From: Yponomeuta sedellus
Lineage: Eukaryota > Arthropoda > Insecta > Lepidoptera > Yponomeutidae
Direction: 5' to 3'
Assembly (NCBI GenBank): GCA_934045075.1
Contig: OW203738.1
Coordinates: 806,001-870,000 of the forward strand
Length of the DNA stretch: 64,000 nucleotides
Below are positions 44,266 to 58,492 of the stretch, piece after piece. Both the position numbers and the translations under genes were made by a program. Under the pieces are notes generated by a model. It saw only the letters and a program-made list of their open reading frames with translations, had not been told where the DNA came from and did no database searches. The stretch's first letter is position 1. The number at the start of each line of letters is the position of its first letter.

Positions 44266-44550
44266 TCATTGCGAGCGTTTGCTGGTGGCCAGAAATGTGA
44301 AGATGGTGTGATGCAAGGCTGCATAGTGACTTATTAGGATTTTATTGTTAGACGCGTATTTATTTGAGATGGCTGGCCCAGTATAGAAATAGAAAATAAT
44401 AGAAAGCTTCGCGCAATTTGTCACACAAACATTGGTGTCAGTGAGTGGAGTGGAGTTCGTGTCTTGCTTCTGCTTTAAAAGTGGGAGGGAGGGCGGTGCA
44501 TTTACTGACCACATGGTGCTTCTTGGATTTTTGGCGAAGTCCACATTTTT
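44266..44550 (-). mobile_element. Repeat shared with 49.34 kb (Penelope-tail associated)
   Basis: Minus strand 'cttcgccaaaaatccaagaagc', 'caccgccctccctcccac' and 'gcagaagcaagacacg' align with plus 49340-49440. Coding status unknown. Confidence 0.5.
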
Positions 44551-44621
44551 AATTACACAAAATAATTTTAATGTTAATAGAAAGCGTTTAGTGATATATT
44601 AAAATATAAATATAAATATTC

Positions 44622-45082
44622 ATGGAGATATTACACAGATCTCGTTAGCCCTATACTAAGTACAACTAAATGGCGTGTTATATGTTGCTAACTCGACGAT
44701 AGATTTAATACAATAAATACATAGATAACATCCAAGACCCGAGACAAACTAGAAAAGTTAGTATCCTATTTTGACCCGGCCGGGGATTGAACCCGAGACC
44801 TTCCGTTTTACAGTCAGCGTGCTAAACCGCTGCGCCACCGAGGCCGACAAAAAAAACAAAAAAGGAAATTTCGTGCGGTACAGAAGGGGTGTACGATCAC
44901 TACCTCTGGCAGCCCCAGGTTAAACAGGACATATTCTTACTATATGGGTATGGTTTCTGAATTGAGAATGTCACTAAGTAAATACTTAAGTAACGTTTTG
45001 TCACGCTCTTTTCTGAGTAATTCAAAGAGACAGCACTACAGTTAACTATTTACTTAGCGAAATCCTCAATTCGGAAACTGGC
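44622..45082. mobile_element. SINE G (-) and a TIR MITE
   Basis: G 44622-44846. MITE 44951-45082: 'gtttctgaattgag' and 'actaagtaaata' mirrored by 'tatttacttagcg' and 'ctcaattcggaaac'. Related half at 47.34-47.46 kb. Confidence 0.72.
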
Positions 45083-45085
45083 CCT

Positions 45086-45520
45086 TAGTCATAGGAGGCA
45101 GGTAAAAGCCGTATTAATTATCACAGTTATAGCGGCATCAAATACCGTCTCTCTTATCGATAGGGTGGCTGTCCCTATGACCGTCACCTGCGTATAATGC
45201 GATACGGGCGGACTAGTCACCCTTGCCTATTACAGGTTAAGTTATGGGTAATTTCTTCGTGACCGGAAGACTTGGCAATATTGCTTAGCTGTGAGAAAAA
45301 TTAATGAGGTAGAAGGTATATTGTATCTGATCGCCGTGTTTAGTTAGTTATTCGGTTAATTATTGACTTTGTTATAGGAGCGATGATTCATACAGATGAT
45401 TGAAAGATAAAACTGGAAAAGTGCGAGTTTGACTTGCGGTACGAGGGCGCTCTATCAACACAATTAATAACAATGTACGTATTACGAATTCAGCGTATTA
45501 CGAAGTATTATTTTAGTATT
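45086..45520. other. Unassigned
   Basis: No supported feature. Confidence 0.5.
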
Positions 45521-45524
45521 ATCT

Positions 45525-45858
45525 AGTGTGGCCTAGTGCAACTGAGTGATTGGAATCAATCACTTGAGTTAAGCAACAACAGACGCGGTCAGCTGCTGGA
45601 TGGATGACCGTCCCTTGACTACCGCTAGTGACAATTTTCCGCTTCCGTGCTTCGCAAGTCTAATTAAGCCGTTGGTGCCGGATGTCGTGTAATGGCAGTC
45701 GTCGGCCGGCTTGATAACTTCTGACAGTAAGACCTGCCACTGTCTTACAATCCTCCACCAACCCGGACTTGGCCCCCGTGGTGGAGTATGGCCTAACCTT
45801 CCTGCGATGCAGGAAGAGACCCGTGCCTCAGCAGTAGGGGCGTACAAGGGCGTACAAA
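45525..45858 (+). mobile_element. SINE B
   Basis: Head 'gagttaagcaacaacagacg', 'ctggatggatgaccgtc', body with a small deletion, hairpin and tail. Confidence 0.88.
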
Positions 45859-45984
45859 AAGAATTTACTTTCGTTAAATTTCAACTGAAGGCCTACAGCA
45901 TCATATTATGCCTAATTATTTTAACTTAGTTTTGTTAGCTAACACTCTCGTGTAATTTTTTTGACACAGTACCGTAATTTGAAA

Positions 45985-46330
45985 TAGCTTTCTTTTTAAG
46001 TCGTTGCATGCACGCACGCCGGGTACTTTTTATCTTCCCCATTGCTAATACGTCGCTTATTTGGTCGATGCATGTCCGCCTGGGAAGGGCCGGTAAGGCG
46101 TCCCTTCCCAACCAAATTCGCAATATAATATATTTGTTTCGTCAATCTTTCTTCCTTCATCCTCACCACAAAGTCCGACAAAACATTTCCCTCAAAAATC
46201 TCGCATCCCGCCACACAGTGCGAACCAATAAATCGCAAACTCTTCGCAAACACGAAATTGCATGCAACTGCATATTCTCTACGTATTCCGCAAGTTTCCC
46301 TCAGTTCGCCTGCATGCGGAGCTGAGGTCA
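45985..46330 (-). mobile_element. LINE F fragment
   Basis: Reverse F coding end ('gttgcatgcacgcacgccggg', 'tttgtttcgtcaatctttct'). Confidence 0.72.
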
Positions 46331-46420
46331 TAGAATATAAATATGGAGAGGATTCACGTTGTATCATTAGTTTTGGTGATTTACAGCACAATATTGGCTA
46401 TGATTATCCAATATTATTAG

Positions 46421-46587
46421 TGAAGCGCTCGTGGCCTAGGCGAACCGAGTGATTGGAATCAATCACTTGGTTAAGCAACAACAGGCGCGGTCAGGTACAG
46501 GATGGGTGAGCGTCCCGTGACTACCGCTAGTGGCGTAGCCCTCCCCTAATGGCTCATTAGGGGAGGGCTATGTCCAGCAGTGGACTA
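46421..46587 (+). mobile_element. SINE B head joined to a fold-back RTE/C tail
   Basis: B 5S head 46421-46537; then 'tagccctcccctaatg' faces 'cattaggggagggcta' and ends 'cagcagtggacta'. Confidence 0.78.
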
Positions 46588-46921
46588 CATACATACATAC
46601 ATACATACATACATACATACATACATACATACATACATACATACATACATACATACATACATACATACATACATACATACATACATACATACATACATAC
46701 ATACATACATACATACATACATAGCCTCACGGCTGTATCCCAGAGGGGTAGGCAGAGACCAGGGACTGCCACTTGCCACGATCCTGATAGATCACCTTCG
46801 CTTCATCAACGTTCATAAGTAGTTGCATGCACGCACGCCGGTTCCGGGTACTTTTTATCTTTCCCTTTGCTAATACATTCCCCATTTGGTCGATGTAAGT
46901 CCGTCTAGGACGTCCCTAATA
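46588..46921 (-). mobile_element. LINE F 3' end with expanded (CATA)n tail
   Basis: 46588-46721 is about 33 units of CATA. On the minus strand it directly follows the F end ('tacagccgtgaggctatg'). Short 60-80 codon frames in it are artefacts. Confidence 0.88.
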
Positions 46922-46924
46922 TAA

Positions 46925-47335
46925 ATAAAATTTAATAATTAATTAATTAATAATTTTACATGAATATTAAATTTATTTATTTTATCTGTTACCATGTAGC
47001 AGAGCTTCTGTTTCACGTCCTATACTGCCAGTGTTATTGAAAATATCGTGCAGATTATCCGCCTGGATACTTGCAGAGAATCTTCCGCACACGTAATGTC
47101 AGCGTCGCAATGCACATTTTCGTGCGACACTCGTACCTGTGTCGTTGGTAATAAGAGCCAGAGTGTTGAAGCACGCAACGTCGCTGCTAGTACCACGCTG
47201 CGTGCTTGAATTTTAAACCAAGTGTGGTCTTTTGCGTTCTATCGACGGTTTTATGTGACATTGATATTGTTATCGAAGTTGCATTTCACTGGAACGATGC
47301 TTTCCAGTACGTGGGAACGTTAGCATTTCGTATAT
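46925..47335. other. Unassigned
   Basis: No supported feature. Confidence 0.5.
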
Positions 47336-47339
47336 TCAA

Positions 47340-47470
47340 TTTGAGATCTCTTTGAGGGCCAAATTCTGAATGGAGGATTTCGCTAAGTACACAATTCTCC
47401 GTAGTGCTGTCATTTTGAATTTCCCAGAAAAGAGCGTGACATAACGTTGCTTAGTATAGTACAGTGCTAC
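47340..47470. mobile_element. Diverged relative of the 44.95-kb MITE
   Basis: 'gaggatttcgctaagtac', 'agagcgtgacataacgttgc' match that element. Confidence 0.5.
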
Positions 47471-47474
47471 ACAA

Positions 47475-48420
47475 GAAATAAGTCTCGTGGATGTACCTGC
47501 GCAGATATCCAAATTTTGGATGTGCGGCAAGTTGATCGACCAATCAGATAGTTTCATTTTATGGCAAGCCGCGCGCCTTTGTTGCTATTGGTTGATTCAA
47601 CGTCATCGATGCAGGTGACTATTAGTTTGGCAATATTAGCGTGAGCGAAATAGGTAGCGCTATTGCGGCAATCAATTCTGCACCTTAACCGTATCGGTTA
47701 AAGATCATATTGAATGTACTTATAGCTTCGGGTACTTTCGTTACACTTCTTCCTAGTTTGCGCGAACGTAGATTCCCGAAGGGACTTTTATGATATGTAG
47801 TAGTGTACATATCTTCAAAATTTTATTGAGCTCTTATTCAAAAACCATTTCGAGATTTGCATTTGCAAAGCACGTAAAAATTACTTTCAGTATCTTCTGT
47901 GGTTGTATTTCCGAGAAAATATTAATATTACAAAAATACGTCAATGACGTCACATCGAGGCTTTGAGTGAACACACCTTTGCCGAGATAAAAAAAAAAGT
48001 TATGGTCTTAGAAATAATAAAATGAAATTTGTGACTATGTTTTTAAGGATGTTAGGCAAAGGAAAACATATCTGTGAGCCTCGCTGTTTCGTAACTTCCG
48101 GTAAAAATATTATAAACTTTAAAATTATTAAATTATAAGAATACGTGCGTATTTCACAAAATAAAAAATACGTGTCTCGTATCTTTGTTTTATCTTTTAA
48201 AAATTAAAATAACATCGGTAGTTATTTGCGATGAAAAGAAGCCAATTCTCAATTCAGTAACCGGAGCCTTATCAGTAGCAACGTTGGTGGAAACAAAAAC
48301 TGATTTTTTTGTCCTAAGCTGTACGGAGTACCGTCGTAACAAAATTTTGTGCTCTTTGACAACACGGATGACATCCGTGTTTGATAAGTTTTTTTCCGTT
48401 ATTTGTATGTATTCGATATC
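47475..48420. other. Unassigned
   Basis: No supported feature; no domain in the 139-codon frame 48185-48604, half of which is SINE B. Confidence 0.5.
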
Positions 48421-48423
48421 GAT

Positions 48424-48817
48424 GTCATCCCATGCATGTCACCACTGCTGGGGCAAGGTTCTCTTCCTGCATCGCAGGAAGGTTAGGCCATACTCCACCA
48501 CGGGGTCCAAGTCCGGGTTGGTGGTAGATTGTAAGACAGTGGTGGGCCTTACTGTCAAAAGTTATCAAGCGGCTAAAAGGCCTCTGAGATGGCTTAACGA
48601 CTAACATTACATGACAGCCGGCACCAACCGCTTAACGTGCCTTCCGAAGCACGGAAGCGCTCGGAAAAAACTACCACCTCCAAAAACCCGGACTTGGCCC
48701 CCGTGGTGGAGTATGGCTTAATCTTCCTGCATCGCAGGCCATAAGACCCGTGCCCCAAAGACCCGGATCCCAAAGAGCCGTGCTCCAGCAGTGGGGACAA
48801 ATAAAGGGTTGATCTCA
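48424..48817. mobile_element. SINE B inverted pair
   Basis: Minus body and tail (48424-48678), then plus 3' part (48679-48817) with a partly duplicated 'gacccgtgccccaaag' tail. Confidence 0.85.
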
Positions 48818-49338
48818 AACAGGAGTTAGTAAATGAGACACCCGGGTATGATTCTAGCTCAGAGAGAAATGTTGTTTACAAGATATCTAGGCGCAAAGAG
48901 AATATCATTGTGAATGTAATGTACTTGAGGAAAGTCTATATTAATCATGGTACCCTGTCCTATCTATACCACGTCTCTTTGTATTTTTTATCTAGGCATT
49001 ACATAAAGTATAAGTTCATGCATAAAACATTTTATTCAGAAACATTTTTATCTGTATGCCGCAGGTTTTCCATTCAGAGTTTCTTTTCTATTTTTCGCGC
49101 TGAAAAAGGTGTATTCTCTCAACAATATGTGTAAATATTTCCATATTGGCCGTTCACTGGCGGACACAGGCAATCTTCGACGCAATCCGCGGGGCGCTCG
49201 CTTTTGTATTGCAATCCATTGCATCGCTCGCATAGCGTACCTAAACGATAGGATGCAAAATAGGAAATGTACTTTACTTTCACAAGCTAAGTTAGGGTGT
49301 TTGCTTTATTCTCATAACATGAAAAAGTTAAAACTACT
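48818..49338. other. Unassigned
   Basis: No supported feature. Confidence 0.5.
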
Positions 49339-49339
49339 T

Positions 49340-49530
49340 TGCTAAATTCCGCCAAAAATCCCACAAGCACCATGCGGTTAGTTAATGCACCGCGCTCCCT
49401 CCCACTTTTTCAAGCAGAAGCAAGACATGAACATACCACCACCGGCACCAATACTTGTGTGAGAAAACACGCGACGCGTTTCGCCTCTAACACGAGGCAT
49501 CCTCAGGCTCCCGAATGCAAGTGACCGTCT
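49340..49530 (-). mobile_element. Penelope-type or ribozyme-like tail
   Basis: Minus strand at 49512-49468 reads CCTGAGGATGCCTC, a loop, GAGGCGAAACGCGTCG. GCCTC/GAGGC pair. The order CUGANGA, helix, GAAAC resembles a hammerhead core but has an extra U and a weak helix I. Confidence 0.4.
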
Positions 49531-49929
49531 GTGCAAAAACGCTCCTCATATGTTATTCTCATAAGTTAAATCAGGGTAATTGTACCCTTTTACGAATAGA
49601 TTTGATGACCTGATTTGGTTGAACAGAATTAAGGTGGATTTTTGCTTACAATATTTTAGTAACAATGCCTTTTCCCGTGTCTTCTTCAGAGAACCCATTC
49701 AAAAAATAATACAATCATCACTTGAGAATTATACGTGTGACAAAAACTGTACAAAGTCGGTTTCTTAGCTTATGATATAAAGTTTTACTAAATAAATAAC
49801 TATAATTTACAAATAAAACACTTGCCCCAGGTCGGTGTCCCTCAGCAGGGAGCCCAAAATGCTGGCAACTTTCCCCCGTTAGATGGGCATTATCACTTTA
49901 TTTAAAAAATAATTAAATAAATAAATAAA

Positions 49930-50168
49930 TATTCATGGACATACTCGTATTACACAGATCTCGTTAGCCTTATACTAAGTACAACTAAATTACTTGTGTT
50001 ATAGGTGCTAACTCGACGGTAAATTTAATACAATAAATACATAGATAACATCCAAGACCCGAGACAAAACTAGAAAAGTTCGTTTCCTAGTTTGACCTGA
50101 CCGGGGATCGCACCCGAGACCTTTGGTTTTACAGTCAGCATGCCAAACCGCTGCGCCACCGAGGCCGT
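49930..50168 (-). mobile_element. SINE G, full length
   Basis: As at 33.2 kb, with a small number of changes in the tRNA-like head. Confidence 0.88.
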
Positions 50169-50384
50169 CTAAAACAACTTTTTTTATTATAATGTAGGAA
50201 CTAATTTGAACCTATTACAATCCAAAAATCATAACCTAGTATTAAGATTATTTGTGTGTTGTACTCAATATGAATAGTAATTGCAATGTAATTGTTATTT
50301 TAATTCTAATTTTATTGTAATTATTTCACAATTGGACACTGTACCTACATAAAATACGCACAATTTCATATTATGTAAATTCGT

Positions 50385-50825
50385 CGTGCGGTCTCCACGT
50401 TACAGGCTATGCCTAGTGTGGAGATCTCAAGCTATCTCACGAAGTACAAATTGTTGCAGTAAAGATGTATCTGTATCTGTGTGAAAGGCACAACGCAAAA
50501 GCTTAAAGCAGACTGTGTATAAATAGTTATAATATTTTTATTTAAAGCATCAAATCCAGTGTCGGTCTGAGGACATTACTAAGCAGCCTTTCTTTTTCAT
50601 AAAATCCTAGCTCTTATATATATTTCATTTTTGGTACTTTGATGTGGTTACTGCGATAAAAATTGTTTATACTATCTTAGTGCCCCCTGCAGTACAATTC
50701 CACCAAACTCGCATGCCCAGAGTGGGGATTATGGGCATTACCCCCCAATGATTGCACAACCTTGCACTCATTATAGGAGAGCTATGTCCAGCAGTGGACT
50801 ATAATAGCCTGAAGAAGAATAATAA
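50385..50825 (+). mobile_element. LINE-like tail and SINE C 3' part
   Basis: 50385-50480 resembles 17.08 kb. C 50680-50825 from 'gccccctgcagtacaattcc' to 'gcctgaagaagaataa'. Confidence 0.65.
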
Positions 50826-51164
50826 GAACTTCAACACAACTCATTTTTTTTGTTTACTATAATAATGAAGTATTTACTTAATGAACGTTAAATCTTTTAG
50901 TTTCAGAATTAAGTCTATCAACATAATATTTGTATATCACCATTGCATCTCACGTCCGTGCGCATGCTCGGGTCTAAAATTGTCAAGGTGTCGCCGTCAA
51001 CGGAATCGTTGTGGAGGACATCATATCACTGACTTATTTGTTATTTTTGATTATATTATGTATTTATTACCTTCACTCTTCACAAGCACTGCACAGTATA
51101 ATATTTAAGTATTGTATTCTATTGTATATTTCACACCACGAGCAGCTTATTAATTTATTTTTTC

Positions 51165-51432
51165 TCACGTACATGGCTAACCGCAGCTTGGCCCCGACTG
51201 AAAATCAGCGTTGCAACTGACAAGTCTGTTGCTACATTATGCTGAGTCGGGCCCATTTTGGGGGCTCAATACTTAAAACCTATGTATTAAATTATGTTGT
51301 TTTCGTGTTGTAAAGTTGATTTATTTTTTAGCTGTGTCTTTTCTTTTTTTTTTGTAATTGGTTTGTGTGTTTTTTTGGTTTTGTTTTGAGTATTGTGTCG
51401 TCAAATAAATACATTTTCTTTCTTTCTTTTGA
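51165..51432 (+). mobile_element. Jockey-like LINE 3' UTR
   Basis: 'ctgaaaatcagcgttgcaac', 'tgctgagtcgggcccatttt', then 'caaataaatacattttc' with (TTTC)n. Recognised from memory. Confidence 0.5.
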
Positions 51433-51707
51433 TGAGCATTTTTCACCTCACCTCATTTTTGTTAGATAATATTGTTATAGAAAATATTCTTACACCCTAT
51501 ATAAAAAATTGTTAGCTTTCTTTCTTTTTATTTAGTATAATAATATTAAATAATAATAAATAAAACTTTATTTCAGACTATGCGGTGCAAAAAAATTAAA
51601 TTAAAAAGAAAAGTTTTTAGAACTACTTATTATTATTATTATCGAGGGCTATATCCGTAGTGTATCACAATGAGCCATTTACAACACAACTTCACAAAGC
51701 AATTCAC

Positions 51708-52107
51708 AGATGGCGCTTACAGGCGTGGCCATAGAAGAACCGGAATATGGCTGTCAAAATTGATCTGCGCTAAGCAAAAATGCTGTGTGGTGTCGGCCTA
51801 GAGAATAGCACCAACCCAAATTCTTCGCGCGGGTGTCGTAAAAGGCGATTAAGGGACACGAACTGGGGGTGGGCAGCAGCGCCCCCTGCAGTACAATTCC
51901 ACCAAACTGCGATCCCCAACCCGTATGCCCGGCGTGGGGATTACGGGCACTACCCCCCCATGATGGCACAACCTTGCGCTATGGCGCTCATTAGGGCTAT
52001 ATCCAGCAGTGGACTAATATAGCCTGAAGAAGAAGAAGAAGAAAAAAAAGCAAAAATTTGACAGCCGTGTCCCTGTTCTTGTATGTGCACGCCTATAAGC
52101 GCCATCT
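51708..52107. mobile_element. Fold-back MITE split by SINE C
   Basis: Arms 51708-51761 and 52055-52107 are ~85% complementary ('agatggcgcttacaggcgtg', 'ggctgtcaaaatt'). The SINE sits in the loop. Confidence 0.82.
51782..52047 (+). mobile_element. SINE C, full length with target duplication
   Basis: Flanked by AAGCAAAAAT at 51772-51781 and 52048-52057. Runs from 'gctgtgtggtgtcggcctag' to 'atagcctgaagaagaag'. Its 3' region reads in frame as the RTE ending WRS..., QQWTNIA, stop. Confidence 0.9.
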
Positions 52108-52109
52108 AT

Positions 52110-52845
52110 GACGTACTTGGAAATTTGTGCTGAAAACGGTTAATTACATTTTGTTGCGTTTTTTAGATCTAAAGTTTTTCATCCCTGAAGCAAACAAACT
52201 GCCAAAAACGTTCTATTGGTTAGTCGCTAACAAAAGTTTTAACGCGGAATCCAATACCCAGCTGCACACTGGCGCAGTGTGTCTAAACTTCTTTCGATCG
52301 GAATAAAAAACAAACCAGCTCACACAAGTCGCAAGCGTTTTCCATTTTTCCGCCCGGCGAAGTCTAGCCGTCACGGAATATTTACAATAGAAGGTTAAAT
52401 TCAAATTTTAGAACATTATTTCTCTTAAAGTATTTAATAAAAAGAAGGATTCTAATCATTAAATACTATTAAGAGTTTACGCCAAATGTTTCCGTTAGGA
52501 GGTGCAGCCGAAGTAGTTCATTACAAGTTATAAAACAAGAAATCAAACAATTTAGAGGTTTTCTGTCAAGCCTTATATAGCCGATTAGTTTAATATGTAG
52601 AATTTTATTGAATTAATAACCTTAATATTAATTTGAGTCGAAGCGCTTTACTTTGAAAGCAAGTTTGAGTAGCTAAATACACTACTTTTGCATCTTATGA
52701 AATTCAAGTCAAAATAAATAGTTTCAGTAATAATATTATTAATAGTAATACCTTAAATATTTGGTTCTGATTACAAAGTAGGTTAACCTGTGCCTGTACT
52801 TATCTTCCTTCTTTTGTAAGCTTACATTATAATGTTATTAACTTA
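52110..52845. other. Unassigned
   Basis: No supported feature. Confidence 0.5.
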
Positions 52846-52847
52846 AT

Positions 52848-53325
52848 TCCGTAATAACTTACTTGATTTTTATCGGAAGAGTCCGGCCAGGTTTCCGACA
52901 AAATCTAAAGCGATTCTGGAATTAAGTTGATAATGAACTTTAGAAAATTAAACAAATATTGGACTCAGGACAGTTGCAGATCTCCTTTTAAAAGGTAATT
53001 GGGTGTGAATGAAGAAAATTATATTTAATGTCCTATATATAGGACGCCAGGTTTTAAGAGGTTTAGCAGGCGTCATAAAATTTCAGAGCTATTAACGTCA
53101 AATATGTACTGTTAAATGTAATGTTATTCTATGTTGTGTCTTTAGGTACTAACATATATAGACTTTAAGTCTACTAACTGAAATTGGTGTCACATACTTG
53201 AAATAAAATAAATATTATTATACGCTGGAGTGGTCCGACGTGGCCCAGGACAGAAAACTCTACTGAATTGGGGGAGGCCTTTGCCTAGCAGTGAGACGCA
53301 AACATAGAGGCTACGTGAAAAAATA
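52848..53325. mobile_element. Fold-back relative, MITE right end and LINE 3' end
   Basis: 52848-52935: 'ttaacttaattccg' ... 'ggaattaagttgataa'. 52990-53075: like 34.83-34.89 kb. 53220-53325 (+): 'gtccgacgtggcccaggac' and 'ggggaggcctttgcc', an RTE-type coding end. Confidence 0.6.
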
Positions 53326-53329
53326 TTCT

Positions 53330-54055
53330 ACGAGAATTCATAGGATATGAGTTCACCTTCTGCAGTGTACATTGTGGGGTGGCGTTGTTGATCTGCGAGT
53401 TTCTTTAAACTTTCGCGGGGATGTCCCGCGGGAGCGGCGTTGAGGTTTTTGTTTACACTCGTACAATGTGCCTTGTCACGCTTGGACCCACTGTGCGACG
53501 GGGCGCGAAAATGCTACAATATTTTGCTTTAGAAATTGAGGTTCGGGGCACGAAACTATGACTTCAATAACATTGGCCCCGCGTTGGACGCCAATGAAAT
53601 GCTGTATATCATTTACAAATATTGAGAACTGGAACAACTTCAGGTGCTGTTTTATTTGTAGATGAGTAGTATAATAAAACAGTAGTATAGAAAAACAGGA
53701 TAAAAACGGATAAGCAGGTAAAATAGTCAGATCTGGTCGAAGGGTAAAGTAGTAATGATGAAAGATGAGGGAAATCGAAAAATGTGTGACGTTATTTAAA
53801 TATTTGAAAATAATAGATAGAAAAAGAAATAAAAATGGTGTAAAGAGGTTTGCGCCGTTACAAAGTTATATAAAGAAAACATTGTAAAGAGAGAATTTGA
53901 GTGCTTTACTTATCTCAGATCTTTTACTATCTCCAAGAGAGAGACAGAGAGAAAGAAAGAGAGACGGTCTGTGCTCTGAATGAAAACACGGACCTAGATG
54001 TTGCTTATGATAGAAAAAACCAGAGGCTGCCCAATTGCTTATAGAGGTTTCTCAC
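53330..54055. other. Unassigned
   Basis: No supported feature. Confidence 0.5.
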
Positions 54056-54057
54056 TT

Positions 54058-54410
54058 GAAGCGCTCGTGGCCTAGTCTAACCGAGTGATTGGAATCAATC
54101 TCTTGAGTTAAGCAACAAAAGGCGCGGTCAGGTGCAAGATGGGTGACCGTCCCGTGACATTTTTTCCGAAAACTTCCGTGCTTCACAAGGCATGCTAGGC
54201 CGTTGACGGCTGTCATGTAATGGCAGTCGTTAAGCCATGTCAGAGGCCTTATGGGTGGCTTGATAACTTCTGACGGTAAGACCTGCCACTGTCTTACAAT
54301 CCTCTACCAACCCGGACTTGGCTCCCGTGGTGGAGTATGGCCTTACCTTCCTGCGATGCAGGAATAGACTCGTGCCCCAGCTGTGGGGACATACAAGGGT
54401 TGATGTCGTT
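54058..54410 (+). mobile_element. SINE B, near full length
   Basis: Head, body (short deletion after 'gtcccgtgac'), hairpin-like 'ttcctgcgatgcaggaa' and tail 'acaagggttgatgtcg'. Confidence 0.88.
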
Positions 54411-54784
54411 TATAGCTGTACCTCGTTCTTTACTCGACAAAACTGTCAAATGAGTACTTGTATGGATAAAAAATTTACAAATTCTTCGCTTTTCCTTTTT
54501 TCTCTCTTGGTGATACCACATAGAAAATATTGTTTTTATTCAATACCTACACGTGGTAAGCACTCGTGAAAGCTTAATGTTCAACGTAGGAAATTAAAAA
54601 CTATAAATATTGGGAATAGGATACGCAATACGGAAGTCATAACTTATAATACGCTGATTATTGCAAAGTACTTTGTATGCTTTATTGCAGAGAAGCAATT
54701 TACGAGTTCTTACAAAATAATTACATTTATTCTATCTTAAACCGTTTAAAACGTAAAAAATATATTCCGTAACGTACTTTTTAT

Positions 54785-55400
54785 GTAGCTTATATATATT
54801 CCACTGCAGGGCATACGTCTTTTATCAGAAAGAGATATTAAGGGTTTAATTACCACGCGTGCCCACCGTGGATTGACAATTTAAGCGCACCAATTTTTTT
54901 CTCATTTTGTACTGTGATTGGCACCAATCACCAACCCAATCAATAGGCACGCATGGCGATTACAACCATCTCCCTTCCTCTGAGAGAGAACCTTGCCATA
55001 CAGTAGGGCAGTAGGCCACTTTTGTTTTTTTCCACATACATACATAACCTCACGCTTGTATCCCAGAGGGGTAGGCAGAGACCAGGGACTGTTACTTGCC
55101 ACGATCCTGACAGATCACCTTCGCTTCATCAACGTTCATAAGTCGTTGCATGCACGCACGCCGGTTCCGGGTACTTTTTATCTTTCGCTTTGCTAATACA
55201 TCCCCTATCTGGTCGATGTATGTCCGCCTGGGACGACCTTTACCAACCCTTCCACTCACATTCGCAATATATATTTGTTTCGTCAATCTTTCTTCCTTCA
55301 TCCTCTCCACATGTCCAAACCAACGCAACATTCCTTTCTCAATTCTAGTCACTACATCCTCTTTCAGTCCACGACATTCTCTGATCAGACTATTGCGACT
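54785..55400 (-). pseudogene. SINE E 3' part and LINE F C-terminus
   Basis: E 54785-54895. F 55030-55400: the minus frame reads MTRIEKGMLRWFGHVERMKE, GKGRPRRTYIDQIGDVLAKR and RRACMQRLMNVDEAKVICQD, the most intact RT C-terminus of this family here. 5' truncated, with the reversed (CATA) tail at its left end. Confidence 0.82.
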
Positions 55401-55689
55401 ATTGTTTTTTTGGATGTTTTATTAAATTTTCAAAGGGAATATCCACAAATGGCCATGCTACATTTTTAATATGAACGAAAATCTCAAACCCATTTCGAGA
55501 ATTTTGCTTTCCGTACAATTTCTACTTATCAGATTTGTATATAAGTCTACATATGATTTTAAAGATATTCAATAAAAAACTTTGACCGTAAATGACTTTT
55601 GTATGACGTAAGCAAAGGCAGTTTGAGTATTAATCCTTTGTCTCTCAAAAAAGAACGAAACGTCAACGTGTGATTATTTATGTACAGTG

Positions 55690-55885
55690 CGTTCACATTA
55701 ACTTGACGCGTGAGAGAATTGGTAGCAAGGAGATGTTTACTGTTACCATGTTAAATAAGAAATCATTCCCATTACTTGGGGAAAATAAAAGGATTGAGGG
55801 CTTGTTTTACCATCTTCCGATTAGGTCCAAAAGCTAATTCACATGTTATGTCCTTGTTACCAATTTTCTCACGCGTCAAGTTAGC
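55690..55885. mobile_element. TIR MITE
   Basis: 'aacttgacgcgtgagagaat' and 'tggtagcaagga' mirrored by 'tccttgttacca' and 'ttctcacgcgtcaagtt'; starts 'tacagtg', mariner-like. Confidence 0.75.
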
Positions 55886-56127
55886 GACCCGACCATTGTT
55901 CTGTGAGCCGACCAAATCAACGTTTTATTGTTCTGTTAAATCAACTGACGTAAGTGACATTTTTTTTATGTAGTCAAAGACTATCTCTTCAAACATGCTC
56001 TGATGACGTCACACACCACAAAATTTCAGAAAAATATTAAAATAGAATAAATAATAAAATTCAAGACTAACGAAATTAGTTTTTTGAAATGGTCCATATT
56101 TCACTTCTCATTCCTATATTAGATAGA

Positions 56128-56405
56128 TAGATAGTTAGATAGATAGATAGAGAACACTTTATTGCACAACCAGAAAAATATTACAACCATGATTTTTAAA
56201 TCTAAGTAATGTTATACAATTGTCGGTCTTATCGCTAAGAGCGATCTCTTCCCGACAACCTTTGGATGGAGTGGATTATATTATATTGTTTACTGGCAAT
56301 ACCCCTTCCACTGTCCGCATTATCGTGGGTAAGCTGGAAGAAAATACTATCTAGTATTAAGCTCGCCTTTGTAGAAATTGGTTTTAAGTGCAATAAAGAA
56401 TTTTC
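56128..56405. mobile_element. LINE N tail (-) with short TAGA array; second LINE tail (+)
   Basis: 56128-56290: (TAGA)n of ~35 bp, 'gaacactttattgcacaacc', 'gcgatctcttcccgacaacc'. 56325-56405: 'agctggaagaaaatac', 'gcaataaagaatttt' and (CATT)n. Confidence 0.78.
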
Positions 56406-56409
56406 ATTC

Positions 56410-58492
<2,083 letters not shown>

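Noticed and set aside
46557..46822. Frames of Y-I-H-T or M-Y-V-C repeats
   Set aside because: Translation of the CATA array in several frames on both strands.
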